From Macrolepiota albuminosa (Eukaryota > Basidiomycota > Agaricomycetes > Agaricales > Agaricaceae): a stretch of DNA of 64,000 nucleotides. The translations under genes and the position numbers were made by a program. The DNA is taken from positions 248,001-312,000 of the forward strand of contig JAMWFC010000131.1 of the NCBI GenBank assembly GCA_027475525.1, given 5' to 3'. Shown piece after piece: positions 20,988-33,231 of this stretch. The first letter of the stretch is position 1. The number at the start of each line of letters is the position of its first letter. The notes below the pieces were generated by a model, which ran no database searches, was not told where the DNA came from, and saw nothing but the letters and a program-made list of their open reading frames with translations.

Positions 20988-21740
20988 ATGCAGGTAGAGT
21001 CTCCTCCCCCTACCCCAGAAGACACCAAGATGGAGGAGTTGGGGAGGGTGCTAAGGGCTAGCTGTCTTCCTCCCTGGGACAACAAGGCTGGTCTCAGTTG
21101 CCTCCTGTCCCCTATTCATTTAAAGGGAGTTTCCTTGCTGGGTGGTATTGATGAGGGAGGCCCAGCAGGAGTACCAGCAGCAATAGGAGAGGAGGAGAGT
21201 GCAAGGTCAGAGAAAGTAGCAGTGTCAGGCACTGCAATGGACAATGAGGATGTGGCAAGGGAGGTAGATTCAGAGGTCACTAGGAATGAGGAGCTGGAGG
21301 CATAGCAGAGGCCTCTCAAGGAGGCAATAGAAGTAGTAGTGGTACCACCAGTGGCTGAGGAAGATGATGAGGAGCCAATGTGGGAGGAACCCAATTGGCA
21401 GTAGTTGCCACCTTATAGCCCCACCACTCTTTGGGTGAGAGAGGTGTCAGATGAGGAAGATGTTGCCAGGCTAGAGCCATAGCAACTAGTCATTGCAAGG
21501 GTGAACCCCTCCTGGACTCTACAACCTGTACCATGCATAGATGGTGACACCTTTCATTGGCTGAGGCAGGACTTGGCTTATCTGGTAGTGGCACTCCACC
21601 CTTAGGAAATGCTGGAGCATTTTGCTGGTCAGGCTATCAGAATAGAGGAGGGTTTTAGTTGGGAACAGGAGCAAGTACAAGCCCAGCTCATGGTGTTCAG
21701 GCTTTGCTATGACAACCTAGCACATAGCCTTACCATCCTC
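20988..21740 (+). pseudogene. Remnant of antisense gene AS1 in element 3
   Basis: The plus-strand frame runs against element 3 gag-pol, in the same place as AS1 in element 1. It keeps NPSWTLQPV...GDTFHWLRQDL...ALHP near 21500-21605, matching AS1's DPFWTPPPA...GDAFSWLRDEF...PLHP, and LPPYS like AS1's LPPYG. A basic KKKGKAKQ stretch precedes it, as in AS1. At least five TAG codons interrupt it, consistent with CAG-to-TAG change. The cysteine exon would lie to the left and is lost. Confidence 0.65.
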
Positions 21741-22131
21741 TAGGACTATAGAGTAGATTAGCCATCTATGTCTATATTTTTGTACTTGCCATGTCATATA
21801 CAGCCTTTTGGGACCTCTGCATCAATAATTGAGATAAGTAGAGGAACAGGAGGAATAGCAACTAGTAAATAGGGCATGGCAAGGAGAAACAGTAATAAGT
21901 GAAAGGAAGGACTTACTAAATTTTTCAAGAAAAAGGGAATCCCTCAATAGATCATCAACCCTTAGTGAGAGTTGCACAAGGTGCTAAACAGTGGCGACAC
22001 ACTAGTGCTGTGTCTTGAGTATGTACAAAAAATATCTGCAAAGTATAGTACAATAAGCAATCTGGCAAGAAAAGTGAAGCAAAAATAAGTAAATAGAAGT
22101 GTAGGCTTATCAATATTTTATTATATTTTAA
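21741..22131. other. 3' untranslated region of element 3
   Basis: AT-rich DNA without an ORF; the last 230 bp resemble 13430-13620 in element 2. Confidence 0.5.
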
Positions 22132-23240
22132 TTGTTTTCTTCTTCTTATAATATAGTTGGCAAATTGTTGTTGTCCAATAGCTCTGTTTCTTCAAGTTTG
22201 CAAAGCTTGGCAGTGTCAATGTCTAATGCCTCAAGCAGCAAGTTGATGCGTTCCCTGGCAAGGTATAGCAGTAAGCAAAAGGCAGCAACCGGTCTGTGGA
22301 GTACCGATCCATCTAGTTCACAAAAAATATAAGTGCCTCTATAGTTACGGGAAATAACTACCAAGGCTCTAGATAGTGTAGGCAAATTTTCTTGTTATAG
22401 GAGGTCTTGATCTTGGAATTGCATATAAGCACTAGCGTGCCTCTTGGAAAGTCATAGTCCTTGATGGTAGCACTATGGTCAGCCTCAAACCTAAGAGCTG
22501 CTTGGCAATAAGCAGCAAAGACAGTCTCATGAAGTTGTTCCAAGTCCTTGCACCATTGCTGGAGGTTGATAGCACATTTAGCAATAAGGTCAATAGTTGC
22601 TAAGATACTGTTGGATGCTGGCTGGAGATAAGTCACTTCAACAATATCAGCAGGGAGAAGGGGATGTGTGCTAGTAGCAGCATAATAAGAAGAACAACCC
22701 ATGTGCTTACAAATAGTGACCCTTTCTGACCAAAAGACTGAATACATTGCTTCACTCCAACAGGACTCATTGCCATTAACTGCCTTGAAGAGTGCTTGCC
22801 ATATATTGAAGTGAGGACATTCCATCAAACTGTTGGCATGCTTGTTGTAGCTAGAGACATAGATGTAGTGGAGGTTGTACTTCTTGGTGAGGTAAGTCAA
22901 AGCTTTAATAATAGGCATACCATTATCTGTGACAATCTCCCTTAGTGCTCCTCATCAGCAAATGACGTCTTCAAAGAGCTACTTGGCAATGGCATCAGTA
23001 TTCTCATGCTGGAGCATGCAGAATTCAGGCCAGTAGATTAGCAAGCAGCATTCCTGGATAATGTACTTGTAGCAGCCTGACTTGGGCATGTGCATAGTGT
23101 CAATATAGATTTTACTGAACAAAGGCACTAGCATGGCAACGGTAGGTGGTATGAGCACTTAGCAAGTCTGCTGAACCTGGCAGAGGTGGCAAGTCCAGAT
23201 GTACCAGGCAACATCAGTGCTAATGTGAGGCCACCAAAAA
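22132..23240 (-). pseudogene. pol: integrase region of element 3
   Basis: The minus-strand block 22358-22918 carries YNKHANSLMECPHFNIWQAL and CKHMGCSSYYAATSTHPLLP, equivalent to the integrase of elements 1 and 2 with the catalytic Glu region changed to MECPHFN. The first Asp region (IYIDTMHMPKSGCYKYII) is still readable near 23060-23110. Many stops are present. Confidence 0.8.
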
Positions 23241-23995
23241 TGCTCTAGGAAAGTGGCTCTGGTAGTGTACAAACTTCTATGGCCAAGTTCATTGTGCATA
23301 GCACACAGGATATGTAGGCAACTGTCCTGCTTGATGACTAGCTTGTGAGTGCCATCACAATGACATTGTCAAAGGCAATTGTTGGCAAAGAAAAAGTGAG
23401 TAGCATAGCAGATAAAGGTGGTGTACTCATTGTTGCTAAGGTTTCCTTGGTGCTTAAAGTCTTGTATCCACTGTTCCATAGTTAATAGGCACCTATCCTT
23501 GGCTTGGGCTTTGGAAGATTGGGGTATAGTGTCATATGTGAGTTGGCAACTGTTTTCTTTAAGTGGTTGGGGCTCTTATACAATCCTTACTAAAGGCAAA
23601 TCCTGGCTAAAGATACTTGCCATGTAGAACGTAAGCGGGGCACTAAAGGTGTTGGGTCAATAAGGAACAATGGGTTGCAAGAGGATGGTAGTGGGCTGTT
23701 GCCAATGCAGTAGAGAGATGGGTTGCTGAATAAGGTGCATGAAGCCATGTAAGCGGTCAACCTAATTTTTGAAGTTGCTATCGTCTTTAGGGTTGGTTGC
23801 CAGGTTGCCAGGTTGTTGTGGTTGCCTAGAGAGCCTGTCTGGTCCATGGAAGGTGCCTTTAATGTGAACAAGCTCAAAGTGAAACATGAGGATAGCTACC
23901 ACCCAGTGGTTTATGCTGGTGGATAGCTGGATGTCAGGGTTCTGGAGCATATCCTTGATGTAGCTAGCATCCACCTCAATGATAAGGTTGCACAT
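23241..23995 (-). pseudogene. pol: integrase N-terminus and RNase H tail of element 3
   Basis: The frame at 23762-23995 reads LIIEVDASYIKDMLQNPDIQ and HGPDRLSRQP, the RNase H end seen in element 1. The HHCC region and linker follow with stops. Confidence 0.75.
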
Positions 23996-23998
23996 GCT

Positions 23999-24948
23999 GT
24001 AGTACTTGGTTGCAAGTAGTACTGATAGTTCTGGGGCTTTTTTAAAGTCTTAGAAAGTTTCCTCGAATCTACACTGGTGCTTGATGATGAAGTTGATGTA
24101 TTGTGTGTTGGGGTGCTTCTCAGAATATCAAATACTCTGAAATGCAGAAGCAGGTTCTCAATAAACTCCAGCCTAAGTAGTTCACTCTCTGGGAACCACC
24201 AAGCCTTTGTCTACCAATAGACTTCTAATAAGAGGTGTTCAATAAACTCTAGCCTAGGTGATTCATTCCCTGAGAACTACTGAGCCTTTGCCTATCAAAT
24301 GCCTGTCTATTCTCTACTAAACTTGGGCTATTTATACTGTTTTTCTGGTGCACAGACCACTAGCTACACATGACTCTTTGTTGTCAACTCCCCAGCCTCC
24401 AGAACATATTTGATAGTCCAATTTCCTTTTTGAGAGGCCTGTTTTAGTGCCACCAGTTCCACCATTTAACTTCTTGTTCTACCATTCCTCTAGATGTTTC
24501 TGATTGCCACTTCCACATTTGCTTGAGCTCTATTTAGCACAATCCCATTCATAGATCCTTCTTTCTTCTTTTAGTGCTTTCCTGCATTCTATGCTTCTTT
24601 TGACATCCTTTCATGCTTCCTTTCCTTTCCCCTTCTAGTCATGTCAAATTGGGTATTGTCAGATCTGATCTTGATCTAGATCATCATAATTTGATCTCAT
24701 TTCATCACTTCTGCCAGCTCCCATGCTTCTCCTCCTCATTACAGTGGTTGGACTATTATTGAGTTGATAGCTTGAGCTGGTCCCTCCCCTTTGTTCTGTA
24801 CTGTTTGTATATTTATTGGGGTGTTTTTGGAGATATATATTTGTTGAGACTGCTACCAGGAGGCCTACAGTTTTCAGCCTATAATTATATGTTTATTTTG
24901 ACTTCTGGTGCATGTTGTGTCTCTGACTGCTGATACAGCATTGTATCA
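23999..24948. repeat. Solo LTR G inside the RNase H of element 3
   Basis: 950 bp of AT-rich DNA starts TGTAGTACTTGG and ends TTGTATCA. It interrupts the RNase H frame and is flanked by ATGC (23995-23998 and 24949-24952), a 4-bp target duplication. No coding potential is seen. Confidence 0.75.
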
Positions 24949-24952
24949 ATGC

Positions 24953-26850
24953 CAATGAGATACATCCTTAGTGCTTGGAACACTTTGAAGAGGCTGTAGA
25001 GTTCCAGCTTCAGCTGGTTGTAGCATGATTCCTAGTTGTTAAGCGTGATTAATCCAAAGCGGTTGTAGTGGCACTGTTTCTGTTTGTTGTATAGGCACTG
25101 GCAAAGGAAGTAGCCAACAGCAATGTATGAGGTGTCAACCGCTAAGATAACGGGGTCAGCAAAAGTGTAATCAATAGAGACAAGAGGCTTAGTGTCTTTC
25201 AGTGCTTTGATGAGGTTGCATTGGGAGTTGACTTGATCAGAGCCAAATTCAAAGGGCTTGTTAATGCATGTGAGTCAGGTAAGATGATGGGCACAATGGG
25301 CAAAGTTCTTGACAAAGATCTGAAGTACACCAATGGTGCTGAGAAAGGCACAAACCTCAGACAGGTCATGGCAAGAACCTCAGCACTCAAGTAGCACTAG
25401 GTGGGACTCATCAGGAATGTGACTGGCAGGAGTGCAGATGTGGCCAAGTATTTTGAACCTTGGCATGCAGAGTAGGAGCTTGTAACTGCTAAAGGTGCTG
25501 CCACTATACTTTATATGCTGGAGCACCTGATTGAGAAGCTGGAAGAAGTTCCAAAGTGCCAAGCATATATTGTGGTTGTTGGGATGCTTCTTCAGCAAAC
25601 TGTCAATAAGTCGCCAGTCCTTGGGTCCTTTAATGCCAATATTGTCAATGAAGCTGAGGACATTATGAGGGATTTTGGGTTGAAGAATAAAAGTGATGTC
25701 ATCATGAAAGATAGTGACTGAGTTGGTCCAGCCCATAAGGAAAGTAACTAGCTGCAAGGTGCTAAAGGAAGTCTGGAACGTAGTAAGGTCACAGGAAGAG
25801 GGATAGATTAAGTGCTTGTTGTAGCCAACATAGAGATCAAAGGTGGTGCCACAGATGCACCTAGCAAAGGATTTGGCAACGTGGTTGGAAAAGAGAGGCA
25901 TGTCAGAGTGCCAGATAGTAACCCTATTCAGTGGCTCTAGACTGTGAACAATGCATAAATTACTGTTCTTCTTGAGTACACAAAACCAGCAGGAGCAGCA
26001 AGAGCTGTTAGATAGTTTGCAGATGCCAGCCTGTATTTGTGTGTGTATAATTTGGCAGACCTCAGCCTTGATGCCAGGCAGCAAGGGTCTAATGTGTTCA
26101 GTCCATGGCACATGAGAGATAGTAGGGATTACTACAAGCAGAAAGAAGTCTGTGCACAGGCTGCCATGCTCAGAGTTCTCCCATGCAAAGGCCTGGTTCT
26201 GCTTGGCAATGAGGTTGGTAAGAATGTTCATTTCGTCCTGAGAGAGGAAACCAGTATTGTGGTCTTTGATGAATTGCTGTTGGTGCTCAGCGGTAAATTG
26301 TCCTGTCAGTTGGAAGGGTGTCAGATGTGGCATAAGAGTTGAGATGTTGGCAAGAGGGTTGCCAAGGATATGTTGTTTGATTCAGGAAGCTTCAGGGGAG
26401 TAAGCAGCAACAGGTTTGGTTTTAAGCACAACAGGCTTGTATTTCTTCTTCACTTGCACCTCTTTTCTTTTGGGAATGTTAGCATTATTATAAACAGAGG
26501 CAGAAAGGGGATCAATATCAGTAGAAGAAAAGTGAGGAGTGGAAGTCCAAGAATGGCAGGAGCAGAGGCTCTAGAAAGAGTAATAAGGTAAGTCTCTTTT
26601 GTAGCAATTTTCTAGAAAGAGTCTGAGGCGGTAAAATATAAGTAGGCAAGCAAAGAGTTGGTAATATTTTGTGTGGTTTTCTGGGGATTTTCAGTAATGG
26701 AATTAGGGGTAGTAGAGAGTACTTCTATATCAAGAAAGGCTGTTTGTAAAATATGTACAAGACTACTAGCATGGTTATATTCTAGCATGAGCACTACATC
26801 TCTGTGATTGTCACTAATCACCTCCTTGATGGTCTGTGAAAACACTGGTG
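24953..26850 (-). pseudogene. pol: reverse transcriptase region of element 3
   Basis: The 317-residue frame at 25380-26333 keeps VPWTEHIRPLLPGIKAEV, LVTFLMGWTNSVTIFHDD and LSFIDNIGIKGP, so the FIDD site is now FIDN. Cys, His and Asn replace Arg and Asp at many places, as expected when CpG codons decay. Confidence 0.85.
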
Positions 26851-27122
26851 AGGCTGCTCACTGGCATAATGTTCAGTGAATTTAGGCAGCTTGCCCTGGG
26901 TACCTTTCTGCTGCCCTCTAGGGAAAGTTGGCACAGTGTGTCAGATACTAGAGTTGGGGTCACTAATGGTCAGAGTAGTTTCCTTGTTGGTAAGCATCTT
27001 GACTACCAAGTGTGCCAAGATGTCAAAGGGTCTGCCAAGGAGGAAGTCGTAAGTGGGTAAACAAAGGATGTGAATCTGGAGGTAGAACAGTACTGTTAGC
27101 ACTCTGCATGTTGAGGACAATA

Positions 27123-27550
27123 TTAGGGTCCATAAATCAAGCCTAGCTTGTTAGCAACTTCAGCGGCCATAGAGATGATCTGGGAACCACTGTCCACACT
27201 GGTCTCGATGTCACTCTTGTTGTCAATGGTAAATATGATAGACCTAATGGCATGAGAATCCTGGGCAACAGTAAGGATAGCAGGATCTTGCCCATACTCT
27301 AGTGACTGCATATAGGTCTCTACCAGATCTACCAAGGTAGCATTGGCAATGGAATTGGTAGAGAACATGTTGGTGCTAAGGATGATGGGAGGGTTGGAAG
27401 ACGTGATTGGATTTCTTGATGTCAAAGATTGGTGCAGTAAGTTAGTAGCTGCCTTCAGGATGTTTCTTGGGAGCAGCAAAGTTACACTGAGCTGGAGCAT
27501 GATATCTATCAGGGAGACCAGCATAAGAATGGAGAGGCAATAAGGGAGTG
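27123..27550 (-). pseudogene. gag: protease and gag C-terminus of element 3
   Basis: DSGSQIISMAAEVANKLGLIYGP marks the retropepsin. Upstream, LHSYAGLPD corresponds to LHPYSG in elements 1 and 2. The frame is interrupted at 27554 by solo LTR A. Confidence 0.8.
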
Positions 27551-27598
27551 TTGGTGATAGGCTTCTACTTGGACTGAGCACATCAAGAGACATTATAG

Positions 27599-28556
27599 TG
27601 ATGCAAATTGTAAAGTTTACTATTAATTAAAAGTAGTCTAAATGAAATCAGACTAGACTTTTGTGTAATTTTGACTTTAATTCACAATAGCTTGTGGGGC
27701 AAAGTTGTGTGCACTAACACTTTGTAAAATGCAGTAGAGTTATAATTTAATTTGAATGAAACTTAAAAAGTCACACTTGAAATTGGGAGCAAATAGTATT
27801 ATTACTGATATCCCAAAGTCAATTGCTATGTGTAAGGCCTAAGACATCTACTCCCTGGGGACTTCAAGCCATGGCAAGTTGATTGCTTACCTGACTCCCC
27901 CTAGTTCTTCTCTCTTTTATACCTCTGTCTTCTATGTACAGACCATGCTTGTCCCACATGTGATTTTGTCATCTTGTCATGCTACCAGGCCCAGATGCTT
28001 GGCATCTCAATGTTTTTACCAAGGCTGGGCACCGGTACTCATGTTTCCCGGTACTCGACTGCATGGTTTTCTTCTTCTCTGGCTAAACCTTTTTCCACAG
28101 TTCTGTTGTTCTTTTTTCTCAGCTCATTGCCTCTCTTCTTTCACACGTCTCCTTTCCAACTTGAGTGCGTGGTAGTGGGTGGTGAGGAGGAGACTTCATG
28201 GTTGTGTGGTAGATTCAGAAATGGGATGATGGATCAGTAGCGAGCTGAGTGATGTCAGTGTTTGGACAGGATGTTTATCTTGGATGTTATGCCAAGATTT
28301 AATCCCTGCCAAACACTGCCACCTCCTCAGTTATTCCCACACCATCAATCCTTGATGGCTGCTGCCTCACTGCCTGGTTTACTGCTCTGTCATAGTTTTG
28401 ACGAGTCTTTTATACGGTTTTGAGGTTTTTAAAAAGGTGCATCATCCTTAGTCTATAGTTTTCAACTTTCATTGCTTACAGTTTTCAGTGTTTTTGGGTA
28501 TAATTATTGGGATTATTTGACTGTTCTTGTCTGCCTCAAGTGAGGCAGACATATCA
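27599..28556. repeat. Solo LTR H nested in solo LTR A
   Basis: 958 bp, TGATGCAAATTG...GACATATCA, flanked by ATAG (27595-27598 and 28557-28560). It splits a stretch that is continuous in the LTR at 12015. No coding potential is seen. Confidence 0.78.
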
Positions 28557-28985
28557 ATAGGTTGACCAACATTTGACATACTGGAGACTCTAGTGACCAA
28601 CTTGGATACAGAGTAGCCCTAGTTTTAGCACTCTATTGCAGGGCTTGCCCATTTACCTTAATTACCATTTATCAGTTCTACAGCACACTCTATCCATTGA
28701 TTTCAAGGATTGAGAAGGCTCAGAACTCATAGTGCTAGCACAACAGCAGGGAGTTGACTCTAACCAAACCCTGATCAATACCAAAAGGGGTCAACAGTAG
28801 GCACTGTCAATTACTGAGGCATCTCAATCAGAAGTCTAAAAGAATCAGCAACAACAAGACAGAATACACGTAAACCTGCTATTTAAATCTATCAGAAGAT
28901 GGTACAATGTTTAGTGCCAGGATTAGCACTCATGGCATTTGTTGAGGATTTTCTGACCATATCCCAGAGTGGCCTAACCAATCAG

Positions 28986-29915
28986 TGATAGGACCCCATA
29001 CAGATTCAGCGCATCATCAGCAGGCCACAGCAACACGGCACTGGCTCAGGACACCTTAGCACGTGCTAATTAACCAATTTTGGCAATATTTGACGGCCGT
29101 GCACAGCAAGAAGCAGATTCAATCAATGATAGCACTGACAGCAGACAGAATGACAACTGACAGATGGCATCAGTCACTGATGACAGTGCTTGGAAAGAAG
29201 ACTGACGATCTATCAAAAACTGATGGATAGCTTGGTGTTTGACCTTGATGTCTGACATTGCTTAGTGCCTCAATTTGGTGCCTGACATCGCAAAGCATTT
29301 TGGACAGACAGAAGGGTGATGGATTGATGGTTTAGCATCGTGATCTGCCACCTGGCATCGCTAAGGTTCTTGAATGGACGGTAGGGATCTGAAACCGTTG
29401 GAGCTACCCCTATAAAATTTTCTAGTTCACCGCACTTTAGCAATGGTTAGTCACTGGCGACGGTGAACTCCTTGTAGTATAAAAGGTACTTACCGACTTG
29501 TACATACGCAACCAAAAACAGAGTTTCCTGCTCCCCTTACTCCAATCTCCCTTACGGTCTAGATCTCATTTACGGTCAGCAACGTCGAAGTCATCAGCAG
29601 TTGTAGACTATTGCTAGCCTTTGATAAACTTGCGCCCTGCAGCTACGGCAGGCATTAACATTGCTTAGACTTCGCTAAGCTTATGGTGATCTTGCCGCTT
29701 ACATTGCCATGTTCACTTACCGCTTTTTCCCTAAGTGCTTTTGCCTTAGCACTTGACACTTTCCGACCTTTTTCTGACTTTACTTTATTCTCATAGGCAC
29801 GTTCTCTGGGACCTGCCCGGGACTCCTCACATCACTTTTAGTGTGCCCAACGCAAGCTTTTGGTACGGTAACACTATTGTTATATTTGTTACTGATCAAA
29901 CTTTGGGTGTTATCA
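28986..29915 (+). repeat. Solo LTR B nested in solo LTR A
   Basis: 930 bp, TGATAGGACCCC...GTGTTATCA, flanked by TCAG (28982-28985 and 29916-29919). It is the family of the element 2 LTR (19924-20739, opposite strand) and keeps more CpG than the LTR it sits in. A TATAAAAGG box is at about 29479. Confidence 0.85.
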
Positions 29916-30498
29916 TCAGATTACATTAAAAAGTGAGCAGACTCATACAATTTCTAAGTAGTTTTAGAGTCGCTGTTGGTCGCTATCACCCATGTGCTGC
30001 AAGTCACCATTGACAGGTAGCCATTAGCTGTAGTCATAAAGAGAGGCACTAAATGGTAGCACTGCAAATGGACTTATCTTAAAGAGACAGTAGCGCATAG
30101 TATATAAGATAGCTATTTAACATATATATAACAATGAATTGTAACCTCTCAAGTACCTAGTTACACTTAGCATTCAAATCATGCTAGCTTGACCTAACTT
30201 TGTCACTAAGTTGGATGCTAGCCTTGTCTATCTCATCCTCATCATTTGTGGTGTCACCTACAGGCACATCTTATTGTGCTATTTGTCTTTGTTTCTATAT
30301 CTTTGTCTAAGCTACAGCACTTACCATTTGCTATGTAGCATCCAAGGCACTATTCTTTAGCACATCATCCTATTCCATCTGTTTGAGCACACAGGGACTC
30401 TGTCAGGACTCCTCACAACTACATATACCAAGCACTGGAGATGGTATTGTACTGCATATATATCCAGTGCACCCAACCAAAGTTAGCATCATCATTGG

Positions 30499-31987
30499 GA
30501 ATAGAATTAGACATGGGAAGTAAAACAGGAGGTGGTGCAGCAAATGTCAATGGCATGGCAGGAGCAGGTGTAGCAGTAGGAGCAGTAGGCAGGTCATAAG
30601 CAGCTGACATGGGCTTATAACTATGAAGAGGCTGTTTAGACTATTTAATTTCAACACCATCAGATACCTGGTTCTTTAGCAAGCTAAGTTCCTGTTCCAG
30701 CTTGGAGATGCACTCTTCCTGAGAGAAGCCAGGCCAATTGCCAATGCTGTCAAAGTGCAAAACTTTGTGGATCATTTGTTACTGTGCTGCCTAGTCAGAA
30801 TCAGGATTAGCATTGCCTGAGAGAGTACTGGTAACAATCTGTCCTGGGTTGTGCCTGTGCTATTCATCTACTCATTTCTGGTAGGTCTTGAGTTCCAGGT
30901 AGTTTGGGATGATGGCGCTAGTAGTTAAGACAACTCTTGCTGTTGATAGCCCTGCATACTTTACCTTGCCAAATATAGTTTTCTAGTGTATTGCAGCATC
31001 CTCAAGTCATTGTATATCCTATTTTGCCACAGAAGTGGCAACTGTTAGATCCAGGAGCATTGGCAACATGAGAAGCAGTCATGCTAGTGGTGATCATGGT
31101 TTTAATGCAGGTCATAGCAGAGGCAATGGCAGCATTGATGGCAGCATTAAGGTCCTCTTTCTTTACAAAGTTGTTGGCAGGTGGGGTGGCAGTAGTTGGG
31201 ACCAGGAAGATACTGTTGGCATGCTCAGGTAGGGTTGTCCTAGTGTGTTGCATGCCGATACCTGTGTCAGTGCCTGTTAAGATCCATTTACCTGCCTCAA
31301 AGAGGTTGGCAACAGCAGGTTGTATGATTTTCAAGTGCCTAGCAATGCAAGCCCATAGCAATGTTGGGATTCCATGCTGGAATAGACAATGTTCCTTATT
31401 AATGTAAAGTTTACCATTCTGGAGGAGCCACCTGGAGACCTTCTGGAATTTCCAATAGTAAGTTGAGAAAGCACCAAGAAAGTAGGTGCCACTATCAAAA
31501 GTGTCCTGAACAAGTTTCTGATGAGAGCTCATGTGGTTTGAATTCATCCTATTTTGGTGCTGAGAAAGAGTTGTATGACAGCATGCACTGGAAAGGCTGT
31601 TCCATAGCAACTGTCCTGCTGTGCAGAGGAGACGGTAATGGTGATGGAGTTCTAGGAGTTGGTGAAGAGGTATGGGAAATGACTAGTCAGGAAAGGAGTG
31701 TTAAGAGAGTAGGTGGAGTGAAATGTTGATGATTGGCAAGAGGCAATGCTAAGGAGTTGTCTGCAGTAAAATCTAGCAAATGTAGGAAGAAATCAGGAAA
31801 ATTGTCTATAGTGGTGTTCTGTTGTTCTTGAGTAAGAGATAGACCTGGTAAGGCACTTGGTAGTTGAGGAGTTGATGGGTGGGAAGGGATAATGCCCTCT
31901 GCTAACTGCTTTATCAGGCGGCATATGCACTGAAGACATGTTTCTGGTAGAATTCTGCTCTAAAGTCCCTCGCAGTAGGCTCCAATT
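30499..31987 (-). pseudogene. gag: gag of element 3
   Basis: The minus strand shows WLLQNGKLYINKEHCLFQHGI, FVKKEDLNAAINAAIASAMT and the knuckle CHFCGKIGYTMT, then PPPVLLPMSNSIPN up to solo LTR A. About 200 bp of the capsid region is missing near 31520 compared with element 2. The N-terminus (IIPSHPSTPQLPSALPGLSL) lies near 31880. The primer site (TGGAGCCTACTGCGAGGG) is at about 31968-31985. Confidence 0.8.
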
Positions 31988-32358
31988 TAATGATGCCCAA
32001 AAGTAGATCAGTAGCAGATACAGTTTACAGCTACTGATCTGTATACACTGCATTGTGCACACTAAGGGTTGAGGGAGTCCTGGGCAGTTCCCAGAGAACA
32101 AGTCGGAAAATGGGTTAAATGGCAAGATTTGGTGAATGTTAGTAACAAAAATTGGCAAGGATGCATGGTAAGGGTAGGTGCGCAAGCTGCAAGGGGCACC
32201 TAAGGATAAAGGGGAGGCAAAATATGAGTAAGTGCAGCAAAGGATGCAGCAAGGAAACTTAAAGGCTTAGCAACAACTAAGCTGCATGATGCCTGCCATA
32301 GGTGCAAGACATGTAAGTTCTGTAGACATAACTGTGGCAAGCAGGCTAAGGATGTTCA
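31988..32358 (-). repeat. 5' LTR of element 3, part 1 (split by element C)
   Basis: It continues at 40534-41131 on the far side of element C. The minus-strand end is CATCATTA where element 2 has CATCATCA. It is a diverged family-B-type LTR. Confidence 0.75.
32354..32358. other. Target-site duplication of element C (left)
   Basis: GTTCA, repeated at 40529-40533. Confidence 0.85.
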
Positions 32359-33102
32359 TGTCAGGTTCCGCTGAGTCGGGGGCTTTCCGGGAAAGCAACG
32401 CCCTTACAATGCGGACTTGACCTACAAATACTCGGGTGTCTGGAACTCTGGGGCTAGGACTCCGGGGTTCAAGACGAGGACAGGGGTAATCCCAGGATAG
32501 GGGACTAGAGTCCGGGGGTTTTGGGTTGGAGGTAACTGAGGTTAGAGGGGGTCGAGTCGCGAACCGGAGGTTCTAAGACGAGACCAAGTTAGTAAATCAA
32601 GAGTCGCAAAGTGCGTACCAAAACTTAGAGCACGCGAATACTTAGGCGTGCCAGTCAAAGCGTACCAATCAAGGCGTACCAGTCAAGCAAGAGGGCACGC
32701 AATAACCAAAGTAACAGTGTATGTAATATCAAGACTACCGAACACAACAGGGAGCTACACTATAAGTACTACGGGACCGGGTCTCGGGATTCCGGGGTGT
32801 CTGGGATGGATTCCGGGAGTCATTGAGTAGCGGGCAGGGATTGTATACCGGGATTGCGCGTGTGGGGCGCGCAATCAATTGACGCGGGGGGAGTTGTGAT
32901 GCATGATGCGTGATGGCCGGGAACGAGTCGCGTGATCCGATCGTTGATCGGGGCTGATGGCGGCTGATGGCGGTCCTTGATGCGCATGATGGCGGTGTCA
33001 GCGGTCGTGATGGTGGGGCGTGTCCTGTGGGGTCGGAGGGAGGGTCCCGGATGGTGTTCCGGGGGTGTCCCGGGGTGGGCCTGGAGGGGAGGGGTCGTGA
33101 CA
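32359..33102 (-). repeat. 3' LTR of element C
   Basis: 744 bp with TGTCAGG...CGTGACA ends; it lacks the 77-bp duplication of its partner and has two short segments the partner lacks (near 32970 and 33060). Confidence 0.88.
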
Positions 33103-33114
33103 TCACCCCCCCCT
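33103..33114 (-). other. Polypurine tract of element C
   Basis: On the minus strand GAGGGGGGGGTGA directly precedes the 3' LTR. Confidence 0.7.
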
Positions 33115-33231
33115 CAGTGCCGAGACCCTCCAAGGCGCGCGTAGCCGGTGGTTTGGACCGGGGGTCAACCGTGGGATCCGGCACCTGACCTGCCATGTAT
33201 CGAAAAAAAAAATTTACCGTCAAGTTCAACC

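Larger units (their letters stand above)
27555..30494 (+). repeat. Solo LTR A in element 3 gag, itself holding two solo LTRs
   Basis: It starts TGATAGGCTTC and ends AGCATCATCA like the LTRs of element 1. The duplicated target TTGG lies at 27551-27554 and 30495-30498, and gag sequence resumes on the far side. Without the two nested insertions about 1050 bp remain. CpG sites present in element 1 are largely TG or CA here. Confidence 0.85.

Noticed and set aside
32630..32720. CRISPR-like short repeats (GCGTACCAGTCAAG units) in the element C LTR
   Set aside because: Only two or three short units inside an LTR; both LTR copies share them and there are no spacers of regular size.
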